Shown: positions 34,592-42,644 of the stretch, piece by piece
Layout of the letters: each line of letters starts with the position of its first letter
Numbering within the stretch: position 1 is the first letter of the stretch
Origin: G963662265 sp963668545
Lineage (GTDB): Bacteria > Spirochaetota > Spirochaetia > CADAEX01
Direction of reading: 5' to 3'
Assembly (NCBI GenBank): GCA_963668545.1
Contig: OY764868.1
Span: 3,658,001-3,722,000 of the forward strand
Length of the DNA: 64,000 bases
Made by a program: the position numbers and the translations under genes
Notes under the pieces: model-generated
What the model saw: the letters and a program-made list of their open reading frames with translations, nothing else
Told to the model about the DNA's origin: nothing
Databases searched by the model: none

Positions 34592-35995
34592 GTGAAAAAA
34601 GTTTTTATTTTGTTTTTATCGGTATTTATACTGGAGATTGTTTCCTGCAGCGTGGATACCAATGAAGCAGCAGATGTTGCAATAGAAGCAGAAACTGTGT
34701 CTCCGGGAATCAATTTTACCTATGAAGGTAAATCTGTAAATATAACTGTATATTCAAGGAATGCAGGAGACACCCGGAACCACCCTGTATTTAAATATGG
34801 GGACCTGATAAACAGGGCGATAAATTATAAAACAGAAAATCCTTCTATCAGTGTTATTATAAAGTTTGCAATTTATAAAATTGGAGAGAACTCTTATATC
34901 GGCTTTGATCCTTCAGATACAGCTTCATACGGATATGTTAAAGGGTCTGATCATGGAGGAGCTTATTCCGAAAAACTTATCTATTCAATAGCCAGGGCAG
35001 CATACAACCAGGTTTATGTGGATTTTGTTTACCACAAAGATGTATCGGGCAATACAGAATCATATCTAAGCAGTTTTATGAATAACTCCTGTTATACAGA
35101 TCCTTTAAAAAAAGTCGGGGATTACTTGAGGGTAAGAAAAATATCCTGGGGCTCTGAATCATATCAGCAGATGCATTCAAAATTCATGACAGTATCACAC
35201 TATGCATCTGACAACAGCTCTTTAATATCAGATACGGTATATATTACAACTACCAATATTGATGATTTTGACAATGAGGGGCTTCCTGTTGACAAAGACT
35301 GGGTGCAGTCCGGAATGCTTATAAACGGACATCCTGAGCTTAAAGATTCCTTTGACAATTATTTTAATATTATTTTTGATAACTATAACAGTCAGTCAAA
35401 TTTTCATACAGCTGTAAGAAGTGCACATGCTGCTAATTCCCTTAATTATGATGATTATCATTTCAGCAGCTATTTTTATCCCATTCCAGAAAACCCTGCT
35501 GGGAATTATACTCCGGGTGATGATGGAGGGGCTGCTAACGGCAACGGTTGGGATACTGGTTTTAATCCGGTGGCCAAATATGTTGAGATGATGGCTTTAA
35601 CATCTGGCAGCAGGTATTTGAAGACTGATGTATATCACCTCAAGATGGATAATTTCGGGAAAAAGTTTTATGACAGGCTGGAAGAAATATATAATGTTTC
35701 TGATGGCGACACAAAGAGTTTTAAATTTGTTGTGAATACAAACACTTATGAAAATACTTATCCACTAATCAATTTTAATAATATCGGGACAATAAAAGAA
35801 CCCCGGCCCACTCATGCAAAGGATTCAATATTTGCCATGAGCGGGATTCAGGAATATTTTACCATCACCGGATCGGCAAATTTCAAGCTTGATGCATATT
35901 GTTCAAAGGCAAACAACTCTCTTGTCGTCAAAGAATATACAACAGAACATCCTGTTTATAATGAATATAAGGCAATATTCGAATATCAGTATTAA
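34592..35995 (+). CDS. PLD-like surface lipoprotein, paralogue B
   Basis: The start is taken as GTG 34592, right after TGGAGG; an upstream ATG at 34559 would put the RBS inside the gene and disrupt the signal peptide. The roughly 467-residue protein has lipobox 'LEIVSC' and repeats the PLD-like half-motifs 'QQMHSKF' and 'THAKDSIFAMSG...TGSANFKLD'. It differs from paralogue A mainly in the first 60 residues and in scattered positions, and the DNA is nearly identical over long blocks, indicating recent duplication or gene conversion. Confidence 0.75.
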   Translation: MKKVFILFLSVFILEIVSCSVDTNEAADVAIEAETVSPGINFTYEGKSVNITVYSRNAGDTRNHPVFKYGDLINRAINYKTENPSISVIIKFAIYKIGENSYIGFDPSDTASYGYVKGSDHGGAYSEKLIYSIARAAYNQVYVDFVYHKDVSGNTESYLSSFMNNSCYTDPLKKVGDYLRVRKISWGSESYQQMHSKFMTVSHYASDNSSLISDTVYITTTNIDDFDNEGLPVDKDWVQSGMLINGHPELKDSFDNYFNIIFDNYNSQSNFHTAVRSAHAANSLNYDDYHFSSYFYPIPENPAGNYTPGDDGGAANGNGWDTGFNPVAKYVEMMALTSGSRYLKTDVYHLKMDNFGKKFYDRLEEIYNVSDGDTKSFKFVVNTNTYENTYPLINFNNIGTIKEPRPTHAKDSIFAMSGIQEYFTITGSANFKLDAYCSKANNSLVVKEYTTEHPVYNEYKAIFEYQY

Positions 35996-36064
35996 TTCCC
36001 CTGTGAACCGTAAAGATAATATCGTTTTTATAATGTTTGGATATAAAAAAGCAGCATCAAAAAA

Positions 36065-36110
36065 GGGAAATCTCCTATATATCAATTTAAATATGAGTTA
36101 AATACCCATA
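36065..36110 (+). promoter_or_regulatory. Shared surface-gene upstream module, copy 4
   Basis: GGGAAATCTCC, about 18 nt, then TAAATATGAGTTAAATACCCA; 66 nt upstream of the ATG at 36176. Confidence 0.55.
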
Positions 36111-36175
36111 TTATTTCTGATAAACGTAAACTAGCATAAGGCAAATATTTCTAAAAATTTTCTATGGAGGTCAAA

Positions 36176-37639
36176 ATGAAAGGATTATTTGTCTGTATAT
36201 TTTCAATACTTATCCTTGGATTATTTTCATGCGCCCAGGATACCCCGGGTGATTCTGAAGCCAGTGGAGAAGGCGCAGTTGTTTTTACAGGTGAAATATA
36301 TACCGAAACCAGTTTCACTGTAAACAGCTTTGATTATGATGGTAAAGCAGTAAAGGTTACAGTGTATTCCCGTGATGCTGGAGATGCAATAAATCCTGTT
36401 GTCTTTAAATACGGAGACCTTATAAACAGAGCAATAAATTATAAAGCATCCAATCCTGCTGTTGATGTTGAAATCAGGTTTGCCATTTATAAAATTGGAG
36501 AAAAAGCTTATATAGGGATTACTCCGTCAGACTCTACTTCTTATGGCTATGTAGCAGGTTATGATCATGGAGGAGCAAGGTCAGAAAATCTGATTGATTT
36601 AATTGTAAAGGCTGCATATAACGGGGTGAAAATGGATTTTGTTTATCAGGAAGATGTTTCTGGCAATACAGAATCTTATTTAAACAGTTTTATGAACGAT
36701 CCGTGTGCTTCAGATCCTTCCAAAAAAGTCAGTGATTATTTGAGAATAAGAAAAATAACCTGGGGATCTGAATCATATCAGCAGATGCATTCAAAATTCA
36801 TGACAGTGTCTCACTATGCATCTGATGATGATTCTCTTGTATCGGATACAGTATACATGACATCAGCAGATGTTGAAGACTATGATAATAAAGGTATTCC
36901 GGTGGGTGCAGACTGGGTTCAGTCAGGAACACTTATAAATGGACACCCAGAACTTAAAGACTCCTATGACAGCTATTTCAATATTATTTTTAATAATTAT
37001 GACAGTCAGACAAATTTTCATGCATCTGTAAGAACAGCACATTCAGGGGCCTCTCTTAATTATGATGATACTTATTTCAGCAGCTACTTTTACCCGATTC
37101 CTGAAAGTCCGGCGGGAACTTATACACCGGGCGATGATGGAGCTGCCGCTAACTGTAATGGATGGGATGAGGATTTTAATCCTTATGCCAAATATATTGA
37201 AGAGATGGCTGTAGCCCCGGCCACTGATAGCAGCAGATATCTGAAAACAAATGTTTATCATCTGCAGATGGACAACTTCGGGAAAAAGTTTTATGACAGG
37301 CTGGATGACATTTATAATGATCCTGTTGCCAAAACAAAAGGTTTCAGGCTGGTTGTAAATACAAACGGATTCGAGAGTGTTTATCCTCTAGACAATTTTA
37401 ATAATATTGATGGAGGCGCGGATGGTGGAGTTGAAATGGTTGAACCTGTGCCGACGAATGCCAAAGATACTACATTTGCCTTCAGCGGGCCCAAATACTA
37501 TTACAGCATAACCGGATCGGCAAATTACAAGCTTGATGCATTCTGTTCAAAAGCCAATAACATTGTTGTGATTAAAGAATTTACTTCTGCACATCCGGTT
37601 TACAATGAATACAAAGCCATTTTCGGATATCTTGATTAA
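36176..37639 (+). CDS. PLD-like surface lipoprotein, paralogue C
   Basis: The ATG at 36176 is chosen because an in-frame ATG at 36164 overlaps the RBS (ATGGAGG). The roughly 487-residue protein has lipobox 'LGLFSC' and the same two half-motifs, 'QQMHSKF' and a second one changed to 'TNAKDTTFAFSG', where His is replaced by Asn. Loss of this histidine would remove one catalytic half, so paralogue C is probably inactive as a PLD enzyme. It is more diverged from A and B than these are from each other, with insertions near 'DGGADGGVE'. Confidence 0.73.
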   Translation: MKGLFVCIFSILILGLFSCAQDTPGDSEASGEGAVVFTGEIYTETSFTVNSFDYDGKAVKVTVYSRDAGDAINPVVFKYGDLINRAINYKASNPAVDVEIRFAIYKIGEKAYIGITPSDSTSYGYVAGYDHGGARSENLIDLIVKAAYNGVKMDFVYQEDVSGNTESYLNSFMNDPCASDPSKKVSDYLRIRKITWGSESYQQMHSKFMTVSHYASDDDSLVSDTVYMTSADVEDYDNKGIPVGADWVQSGTLINGHPELKDSYDSYFNIIFNNYDSQTNFHASVRTAHSGASLNYDDTYFSSYFYPIPESPAGTYTPGDDGAAANCNGWDEDFNPYAKYIEEMAVAPATDSSRYLKTNVYHLQMDNFGKKFYDRLDDIYNDPVAKTKGFRLVVNTNGFESVYPLDNFNNIDGGADGGVEMVEPVPTNAKDTTFAFSGPKYYYSITGSANYKLDAFCSKANNIVVIKEFTSAHPVYNEYKAIFGYLD

Positions 37640-37650
37640 TAATATTTTTA

Positions 37651-37691
37651 CACCCTGAGGTTTTTATTCTATCTCCTTCAGGGTGTTTTTT
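37651..37691 (+). terminator. Terminator after paralogue C
   Basis: CACCCTGA (37651-37658) pairs with TCAGGGTG (37678-37685), followed by T6. Confidence 0.75.
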
Positions 37692-37787
37692 GTGTGTTAA
37701 AAAACCTGGTATTCAGCTTTGGATAATTAACTTAAAAAGCTGCCAGCTGATAATTGCGACAGCATTCAGCTTCACAGTAACACATAT

Positions 37788-37834
37788 GGGGAAATCTCAT
37801 TGTGATGAGCTTAAAATGAGTAATTTTCCTATAT
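37788..37834 (+). promoter_or_regulatory. Shared surface-gene upstream module, copy 5
   Basis: GGGGAAATCTC, about 18 nt, then AAAATGAGTAATTTTCCTATA; 64 nt upstream of the ATG at 37898. Confidence 0.5.
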
Positions 37835-37897
37835 AAGTTGAAAAGATGACTATATATGATGGATATCAATTTGGTTTTATTATAGGAGAATAATCTA

Positions 37898-39301
37898 ATG
37901 AAAAATCTTTATTTTGTAATTATATTTTTTATTACCGGTTTTATGTGTTTTTCTCAATCCGCCGGTGATACTGCTGTAAAAGGCATCTCTCCGGAAAAAG
38001 TTTTTAATTATGATAGCAGAAGTGTTTCTGTCAGGATATTTTCACGTGATGTGGGCGATGAGAAAAATTATCCTGTTTTTATGTTTGGAGACCTTGTAAA
38101 CAGGGCAATCAATTACAAAATTTCTAATCCTTCAGAAGAGGTTTATATCAGGTTTGCAATATATAAAATCGGACAGAAGTCTTATATCGGAATCAATCCT
38201 GACGATCCTGAATCATATGCTGTTATCAAAGGAAGTGATTTTGCAGGTGAAAATTCTGAAAATCTGCTTGATTTAATAATAAAAGCAGCATCCAACCAGG
38301 TATATTTTGATTTTATCTACCACAAAGACAATTCAAAAAATGAAGATATGCTGTTTTCACTTAAAAAGGCCATGAAGAAAAAATGTGTAAATGATTCAAG
38401 TAAAAAGGTTGGTGATTATCTTAAGTGCAGAAAAATTGAATGGGGTACACAGTCCTTCCAGCAGATGCATTCAAAATTCATAACTGTTTCTCACTATATT
38501 TCGGATGCAGGAGAAGTTGTTGAAAATGCTGTATATACCTCTACATCTAATATTGATGATCATGATGATAACGGTCTTCCTGTAAAAAACTGGGTCCAGT
38601 CAGGAACATTGGTTTCAGGCCATCCTGAGTTTAAAGCATCATATGATAAGTATTTCAATATTATTTATGATAATTATGACAGTCTGGAAAAATTTCAAAC
38701 TGAAGTAAGAGCGAAGCATGCTGATAATTCACTGAATTATGATGATAAGCATTTAAGCAGTTACTTTTTCCCGATTCCTGTCAGCCCTGCAGGTAATTAT
38801 AGATATGTACCTGAAACCGGAGATGGAAGTCCTTCAAATGGCAATGCATGGGATGTTGATTTCAACCCTATAGCAAAGTATGTGGAAATGATGGCTAATA
38901 CATCCGGCAACAGATATTTTAAAACCAATACATACCATCTCAAAATGGATAATTTCGGGAAAAAACTTTATGACAGGCTTGAAGAAATTTACAAGAATGA
39001 TGATGGCTGGAAGAGGCAGTTCAGGTTTGTTATTAATACAAATTCATACAGAAATAATTATCCTTTAAGCATGTTCAAGGATATTGGAAAAATCAAGGAA
39101 CCGGCATTGACACATGCAAAAGACACCACATTTGCTTTAAGCGGACTGGTTCAGTATTTTTCAGTAACAGGATCAACAAATCTCAAGCTTGATGCCAACT
39201 GTTCAAAAGCCAATCATACTACTGTAATAAAGGAGTATACTACAAAACATCCTGTTTACAATGCATTTAAGGAAATTTATCAGTATCAGTACAAGGATTA
39301 A
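37898..39301 (+). CDS. PLD-like secreted protein, paralogue D
   Basis: The 467-residue protein has a signal peptide with a possible lipobox 'TGFMC' (Cys19 or thereabouts), less canonical than its siblings. It keeps 'QQMHSKF' and 'THAKDTTFALSG...TGSTNLKLD', so both His/Lys pairs are present. It is the most diverged of the four. RBS TAGGAGAA precedes the ATG. Confidence 0.72.
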   Translation: MKNLYFVIIFFITGFMCFSQSAGDTAVKGISPEKVFNYDSRSVSVRIFSRDVGDEKNYPVFMFGDLVNRAINYKISNPSEEVYIRFAIYKIGQKSYIGINPDDPESYAVIKGSDFAGENSENLLDLIIKAASNQVYFDFIYHKDNSKNEDMLFSLKKAMKKKCVNDSSKKVGDYLKCRKIEWGTQSFQQMHSKFITVSHYISDAGEVVENAVYTSTSNIDDHDDNGLPVKNWVQSGTLVSGHPEFKASYDKYFNIIYDNYDSLEKFQTEVRAKHADNSLNYDDKHLSSYFFPIPVSPAGNYRYVPETGDGSPSNGNAWDVDFNPIAKYVEMMANTSGNRYFKTNTYHLKMDNFGKKLYDRLEEIYKNDDGWKRQFRFVINTNSYRNNYPLSMFKDIGKIKEPALTHAKDTTFALSGLVQYFSVTGSTNLKLDANCSKANHTTVIKEYTTKHPVYNAFKEIYQYQYKD

Positions 39302-39326
39302 TTAGCCCTTTTAATATCTATCATTA

Positions 39327-39375
39327 ACTGGTTTTTCTCCTGTAATACTGTTTAATATTCAGGAGAAAAACCAGT
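39327..39375 (+). terminator. Strong hairpin after paralogue D
   Basis: A perfect 16-bp stem (39327-39342 with 39360-39375; arm ACTGGTTTTTCTCCTG), 17-nt loop, followed by CTTTATAG. Confidence 0.75.
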
Positions 39376-39410
39376 CTTTATAGTTAAAAAAGTGAACTCT
39401 TGATTATTAT

Positions 39411-39458
39411 GGGGAAAACACCCAAGCAGGCAGGAAAAAATAAGTGATATGCTTATTT
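39411..39458 (+). promoter_or_regulatory. Shared surface-gene upstream module, copy 6 (weak)
   Basis: GGGGAAAACACCC, about 20 nt, then AATAAGTGATATGCTTATT; 111 nt upstream of the lipoprotein ATG at 39569. The match is looser than the other five. Confidence 0.35.
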
Positions 39459-39568
39459 CATTTTTAAAAACCATGTATTAGCTTTTTAATAAACAGTGTC
39501 TTGCTGTGAGAAAGTGGAGATGGTAAAGAATTTGTATTTTTAATGAACTTTATATAGGTGGTTTTCTG

Positions 39569-40165
39569 ATGGTTAATAAAAACATGCGGTATTTTAAACC
39601 AATTTTATCCATGATAATTCTTACATTACCTTCATGCATGCAATTAGATCCTTATCATAAATCAGAAACTCCTGTTTTACAGATCTCTGAAGCAAATGAT
39701 ATTCAGGTTGAGTGTGTTTATCTTGACAGGGAAGAAATTATCTCAAGACATGGTTTAAAGGAAAATCCATTTTTAGCGCCGTCTCTATCATTTACCCCAA
39801 GGCAGATGCTGGTTTTTGAAGTCAATATTATGAATAATGACTCTCCTTTATTAGTTCTTGATAACAGGGATGTTCGCTTGTACTTCAATAACAATCTTTA
39901 TAAACCGCTAAGAACAATACAAATGGAAGAAAAAATAGAATCATTTTCTGATTCTTCTATTAATACATATGAAAACAAAATTGCGAAAAAATATATGCTT
40001 CCCAACGTAGTTAAGATTAAAGGTAATTCATCGAGAAAGGGTTATCTTGTTTTTATGGGGCAGATGGATGCAAAAGGAAAGGCTGAACTGATGATGGATT
40101 TTACTTCAGAAAAAGGGTTGCTTTCAGGGGAAATGACTTTTGAATATGATCTTGTAATGGAATAA
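39569..40165 (+). CDS. Small lipoprotein, unknown function
   Basis: The 198-residue protein has a lipoprotein signal with 'LTLPSC' (Cys at about residue 23). The mature part is strand-rich ('FTPRQMLVFEVNIMNNDSPLLVLD', 'KGYLVFMGQMDAKGKAELMMDF'), suggesting an immunoglobulin-like or beta-sandwich fold. No homologue recognised. It follows the PLD-like gene array and may be part of the same surface system. RBS AGGTGG precedes the ATG. Confidence 0.65.
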   Translation: MVNKNMRYFKPILSMIILTLPSCMQLDPYHKSETPVLQISEANDIQVECVYLDREEIISRHGLKENPFLAPSLSFTPRQMLVFEVNIMNNDSPLLVLDNRDVRLYFNNNLYKPLRTIQMEEKIESFSDSSINTYENKIAKKYMLPNVVKIKGNSSRKGYLVFMGQMDAKGKAELMMDFTSEKGLLSGEMTFEYDLVME

Positions 40166-40221
40166 TTTCCTTCTTTCAATCATGGGAAAAGATGTAATTT
40201 AGGCATTTGAAGCTTAATAAG

Positions 40222-40355
40222 GAATTTTATTTAATGCAGAGATTAAGGTTTACTTTTGTTGCTTTTACCAATAAATCGGTAAAGAAAAAATACCAGATTA
40301 ATGATCTTAACAATTATGAATATTGAGAAAGAAGAAATATGTATAAAAACATGAT
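40222..40355 (+). pseudogene. Internally deleted relic of the 43977 binding-protein gene
   Basis: The ATG at 40234 begins 23 nt identical to the start of the binding-protein gene at 43977. The relic then jumps, through a CTTT microhomology, to 41 identical nt (40261-40301) that correspond to 44310-44350 of that gene. This is an in-frame loss of 306 nt. After a second deletion, 36 nt (40320-40355, three mismatches) match 44835-44870, the right end of the cassette. The residual frame encodes 30 residues ('MQRLRFTFVAFTNKSV...') and stops at 40326. Non-functional remnant. Confidence 0.85.
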
Positions 40356-40406
40356 ATATATAAGAAAAAGTACGATTAATTAGAAATATAAATATATTTA
40401 TGATAA

Positions 40407-40443
40407 ATATAAATTGACTTATGATAAAAAGTGGTTTTATAAT
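40407..40443 (+). promoter_or_regulatory. Promoter of chemoreceptor gene 40471 with shared -35 box
   Basis: ATATAAATTGACTTAT (40407-40422) is identical to the 16-bp arm before the first chemoreceptor. TTGACT (40414-40419), spacer 18, TATAAT (40438-40443). Confidence 0.8.
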
Positions 40444-40470
40444 AATTATAACCTGTTAAAGGAGATTCAT

Positions 40471-42351
40471 ATGTCAATAAAAAACAAATTAATTACAATT
40501 TTATTATTAACTGCTTTTATTCCTCCTCTTATAATTGGTTCAGTCATGTCTCTGAGGATATTTTATTCTGAAGATGATAATACATATAAGGAAATCAAAA
40601 ATGTATTAAATGTTGCTGAAGGTAAAACTAATGATTATTTTAGAGCAGCCATTGAAAATACAGAAATGATTTCACAATCTGATTTATTGCGAACTATTGA
40701 TGATTCGGTAACTACCTATTATCAAAATAAAGAAATAACCCCTATGACACCACTTGATAATGGAGGAGTAGAGGCTGAGTTATACAAATATTTTAAAAAT
40801 GTTAAAGAACCACACCCTGATTATGCATTTGTTTTTGTAGGACTTGATTATGGCGGTTTTGTAATGTATCCGGAATCGGACAGAAAACCGGGATACAATC
40901 CTTCTGAAAGATCATGGTATAAAGAAGCATTAAAAGATGTTGATAAAGTACATGTTGCAGATATTTTTATGACATCTGATGGTACTGAAATTGTAATTGC
41001 GCTTGTAAAGGCTGTTAAAAATTTTGATGACAATGTGATTGGTGTTTTTGCAATTGATATTACTCTTGGGAGCATTACAAAAACAATCGAAGAGATAAAG
41101 CTTGGAAAAACCGGATATGTATTGCTTGTTGATCAGAATGGTCAGATATTGTCTGATCCTGTAAATCCTGAGTTGAATTTTACAAGACTTGATGAAACAA
41201 GTAATGGCTATGCTGAATTGGCTGGTAAGAATGAAGGCTTTTACAGGATAATTGTTAACGGGAAAAAGTATTTTGCCCTTGTAACTCAAAATAAAGAAAT
41301 AGAAACTGCAAATCTGATAGGTTTAATACCTGAGAAAGAAGTCTTTAAAGGTGTTTATGATCAAATAAAGTTTACATTTTTCATATCGACTTCACTCCTT
41401 GTTATTTTTGGAATTATTGGTTTATTCTTTGCAAGGTCACTTTCCACTCCAATAAATCAAAGCGTAAATTTTGCCAAATCAATAGCAAAAGGAAATCTTA
41501 CAGTTGTTCTTGATTATAAAAGAAAAGATGAAATTGGTAATCTGGTTGATGAATTAAATAATATGAAGAATAATCTTTCCGGAATTATTCAGGAAATAAA
41601 AGTTTCTTCTGATCTTGTAACAACAGGTAGTAGAGAAATATCTTCTTCTGCACAACAGATATCTTCAGGAGCTAACCAGCAGGCTTCTAGTACTGAAGAG
41701 ATCTCATCCAGTATGGAAGAACTTGTCTCCAACATATTGCAGAACAGCGAAAATGCGAAAAAATCAGAGGAAATAGCTGCCAAAGCTGCTGAAGAGGCCG
41801 GCATCGGAGGTGTTGCGGTTAAACAGACCGTTGAAGCAATGAGTCTTATAGCAGAAAAAATAAGCATAATAGAAGATCTTGCCCGTAATACTAATATGCT
41901 TGCTCTTAATGCGGCAATAGAAGCTGCCAGGGCCGGGGATGCTGGTAAGGGATTTGCTGTTGTAGCCTCTGAAGTCAGGAAGCTTGCAGAGAACAGTCAA
42001 AAGGCTGCTGCAGAAATAACAGAAATCACCAGCGGCAGTGTTCAGTTTGTAGAAAATGCAGAAAAGATTATTATGGAATTGATACCTCAGATTAATAAAA
42101 CCTCAGATTTTGTCAAAGATATAGCTGCTGCAAGTCATGAGCAAAATAATGGGGCGGACCAGATAAACAGTTCAATTATTCAATTTGATAATGTTATACA
42201 GCAGAATGTAATATCCTCGGAAGAGATGTCTTCAATGGCTGAAAAATTGAGTAATCAGGCAGAGAAAATGACAAGGGCAATATCCTTTTTCAAATTAGAT
42301 GAAAATATGAAAAATGGAAACACAGAACCAGAAATTATAGAAGCAGAATGA
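40471..42351 (+). CDS. Methyl-accepting chemotaxis protein with dCache sensor
   Basis: The ATG at 40471 follows AAAGGAG and begins 'MSIKNKLITILLL'; an in-frame ATG at 40414 overlaps the promoter. The roughly 626-residue receptor has a first span (about residues 8-28), a periplasmic double-Cache sensor (about 35-280; 'YNPSERSWYKEA' and 'IGVFAIDITL', the kind of Arg-Trp-Tyr/Asp pattern seen in amino-acid-binding dCache sensors), a second span (about 290-312), HAMP, and a signalling domain with tip 'ARNTNMLALNAAIEAARAGDAGKGF'. No pentapeptide tether at the C-terminus. Ligand class is inference. Confidence 0.95.
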   Translation: MSIKNKLITILLLTAFIPPLIIGSVMSLRIFYSEDDNTYKEIKNVLNVAEGKTNDYFRAAIENTEMISQSDLLRTIDDSVTTYYQNKEITPMTPLDNGGVEAELYKYFKNVKEPHPDYAFVFVGLDYGGFVMYPESDRKPGYNPSERSWYKEALKDVDKVHVADIFMTSDGTEIVIALVKAVKNFDDNVIGVFAIDITLGSITKTIEEIKLGKTGYVLLVDQNGQILSDPVNPELNFTRLDETSNGYAELAGKNEGFYRIIVNGKKYFALVTQNKEIETANLIGLIPEKEVFKGVYDQIKFTFFISTSLLVIFGIIGLFFARSLSTPINQSVNFAKSIAKGNLTVVLDYKRKDEIGNLVDELNNMKNNLSGIIQEIKVSSDLVTTGSREISSSAQQISSGANQQASSTEEISSSMEELVSNILQNSENAKKSEEIAAKAAEEAGIGGVAVKQTVEAMSLIAEKISIIEDLARNTNMLALNAAIEAARAGDAGKGFAVVASEVRKLAENSQKAAAEITEITSGSVQFVENAEKIIMELIPQINKTSDFVKDIAAASHEQNNGADQINSSIIQFDNVIQQNVISSEEMSSMAEKLSNQAEKMTRAISFFKLDENMKNGNTEPEIIEAE

Positions 42352-42644
42352 TAGAAAAAAATAATTTAAATTACTGATTCTAATTTGTAAATTTGGGTTT
42401 CCATCGGTGATTTACATAAAAAATACCAGTCAGGCATGATGAAATAGATCGGGGTAATATATTGGATTTTTATATTATCCTGATCTTGGGTTGAAGTCTC
42501 AAGCTGTCAACAGGAATGAATACATAAAAATGATGTATGCTGATTAATAATATAGTAATAAATCATTTGAGATTGTTTAACAAATAAACTTACTGGTTTA
42601 TCTGAGACAACTGTAATCAGTTATCAGTCAATTAAGGAGACTTT
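42352..42644. other. Gap before the histidine kinase gene
   Basis: Holds a terminator-like hairpin (42447-42485) and the kinase RBS AAGGAG (42634-42639). No other signal was recognised. Confidence 0.5.
42447..42485 (+). terminator. Terminator-like hairpin after the dCache chemoreceptor
   Basis: 14-bp stem with two G-U pairs (42447-42460 with 42472-42485) and an 11-nt loop; no clear T-tract. Confidence 0.5.

Larger units (their letters stand above)
40166..40470. other. Gap holding a decayed cassette and the second chemoreceptor promoter
   Basis: Contains the deleted copy of the binding-protein cassette (40222-40355) and the promoter at 40414-40443; no other gene. Confidence 0.7.
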
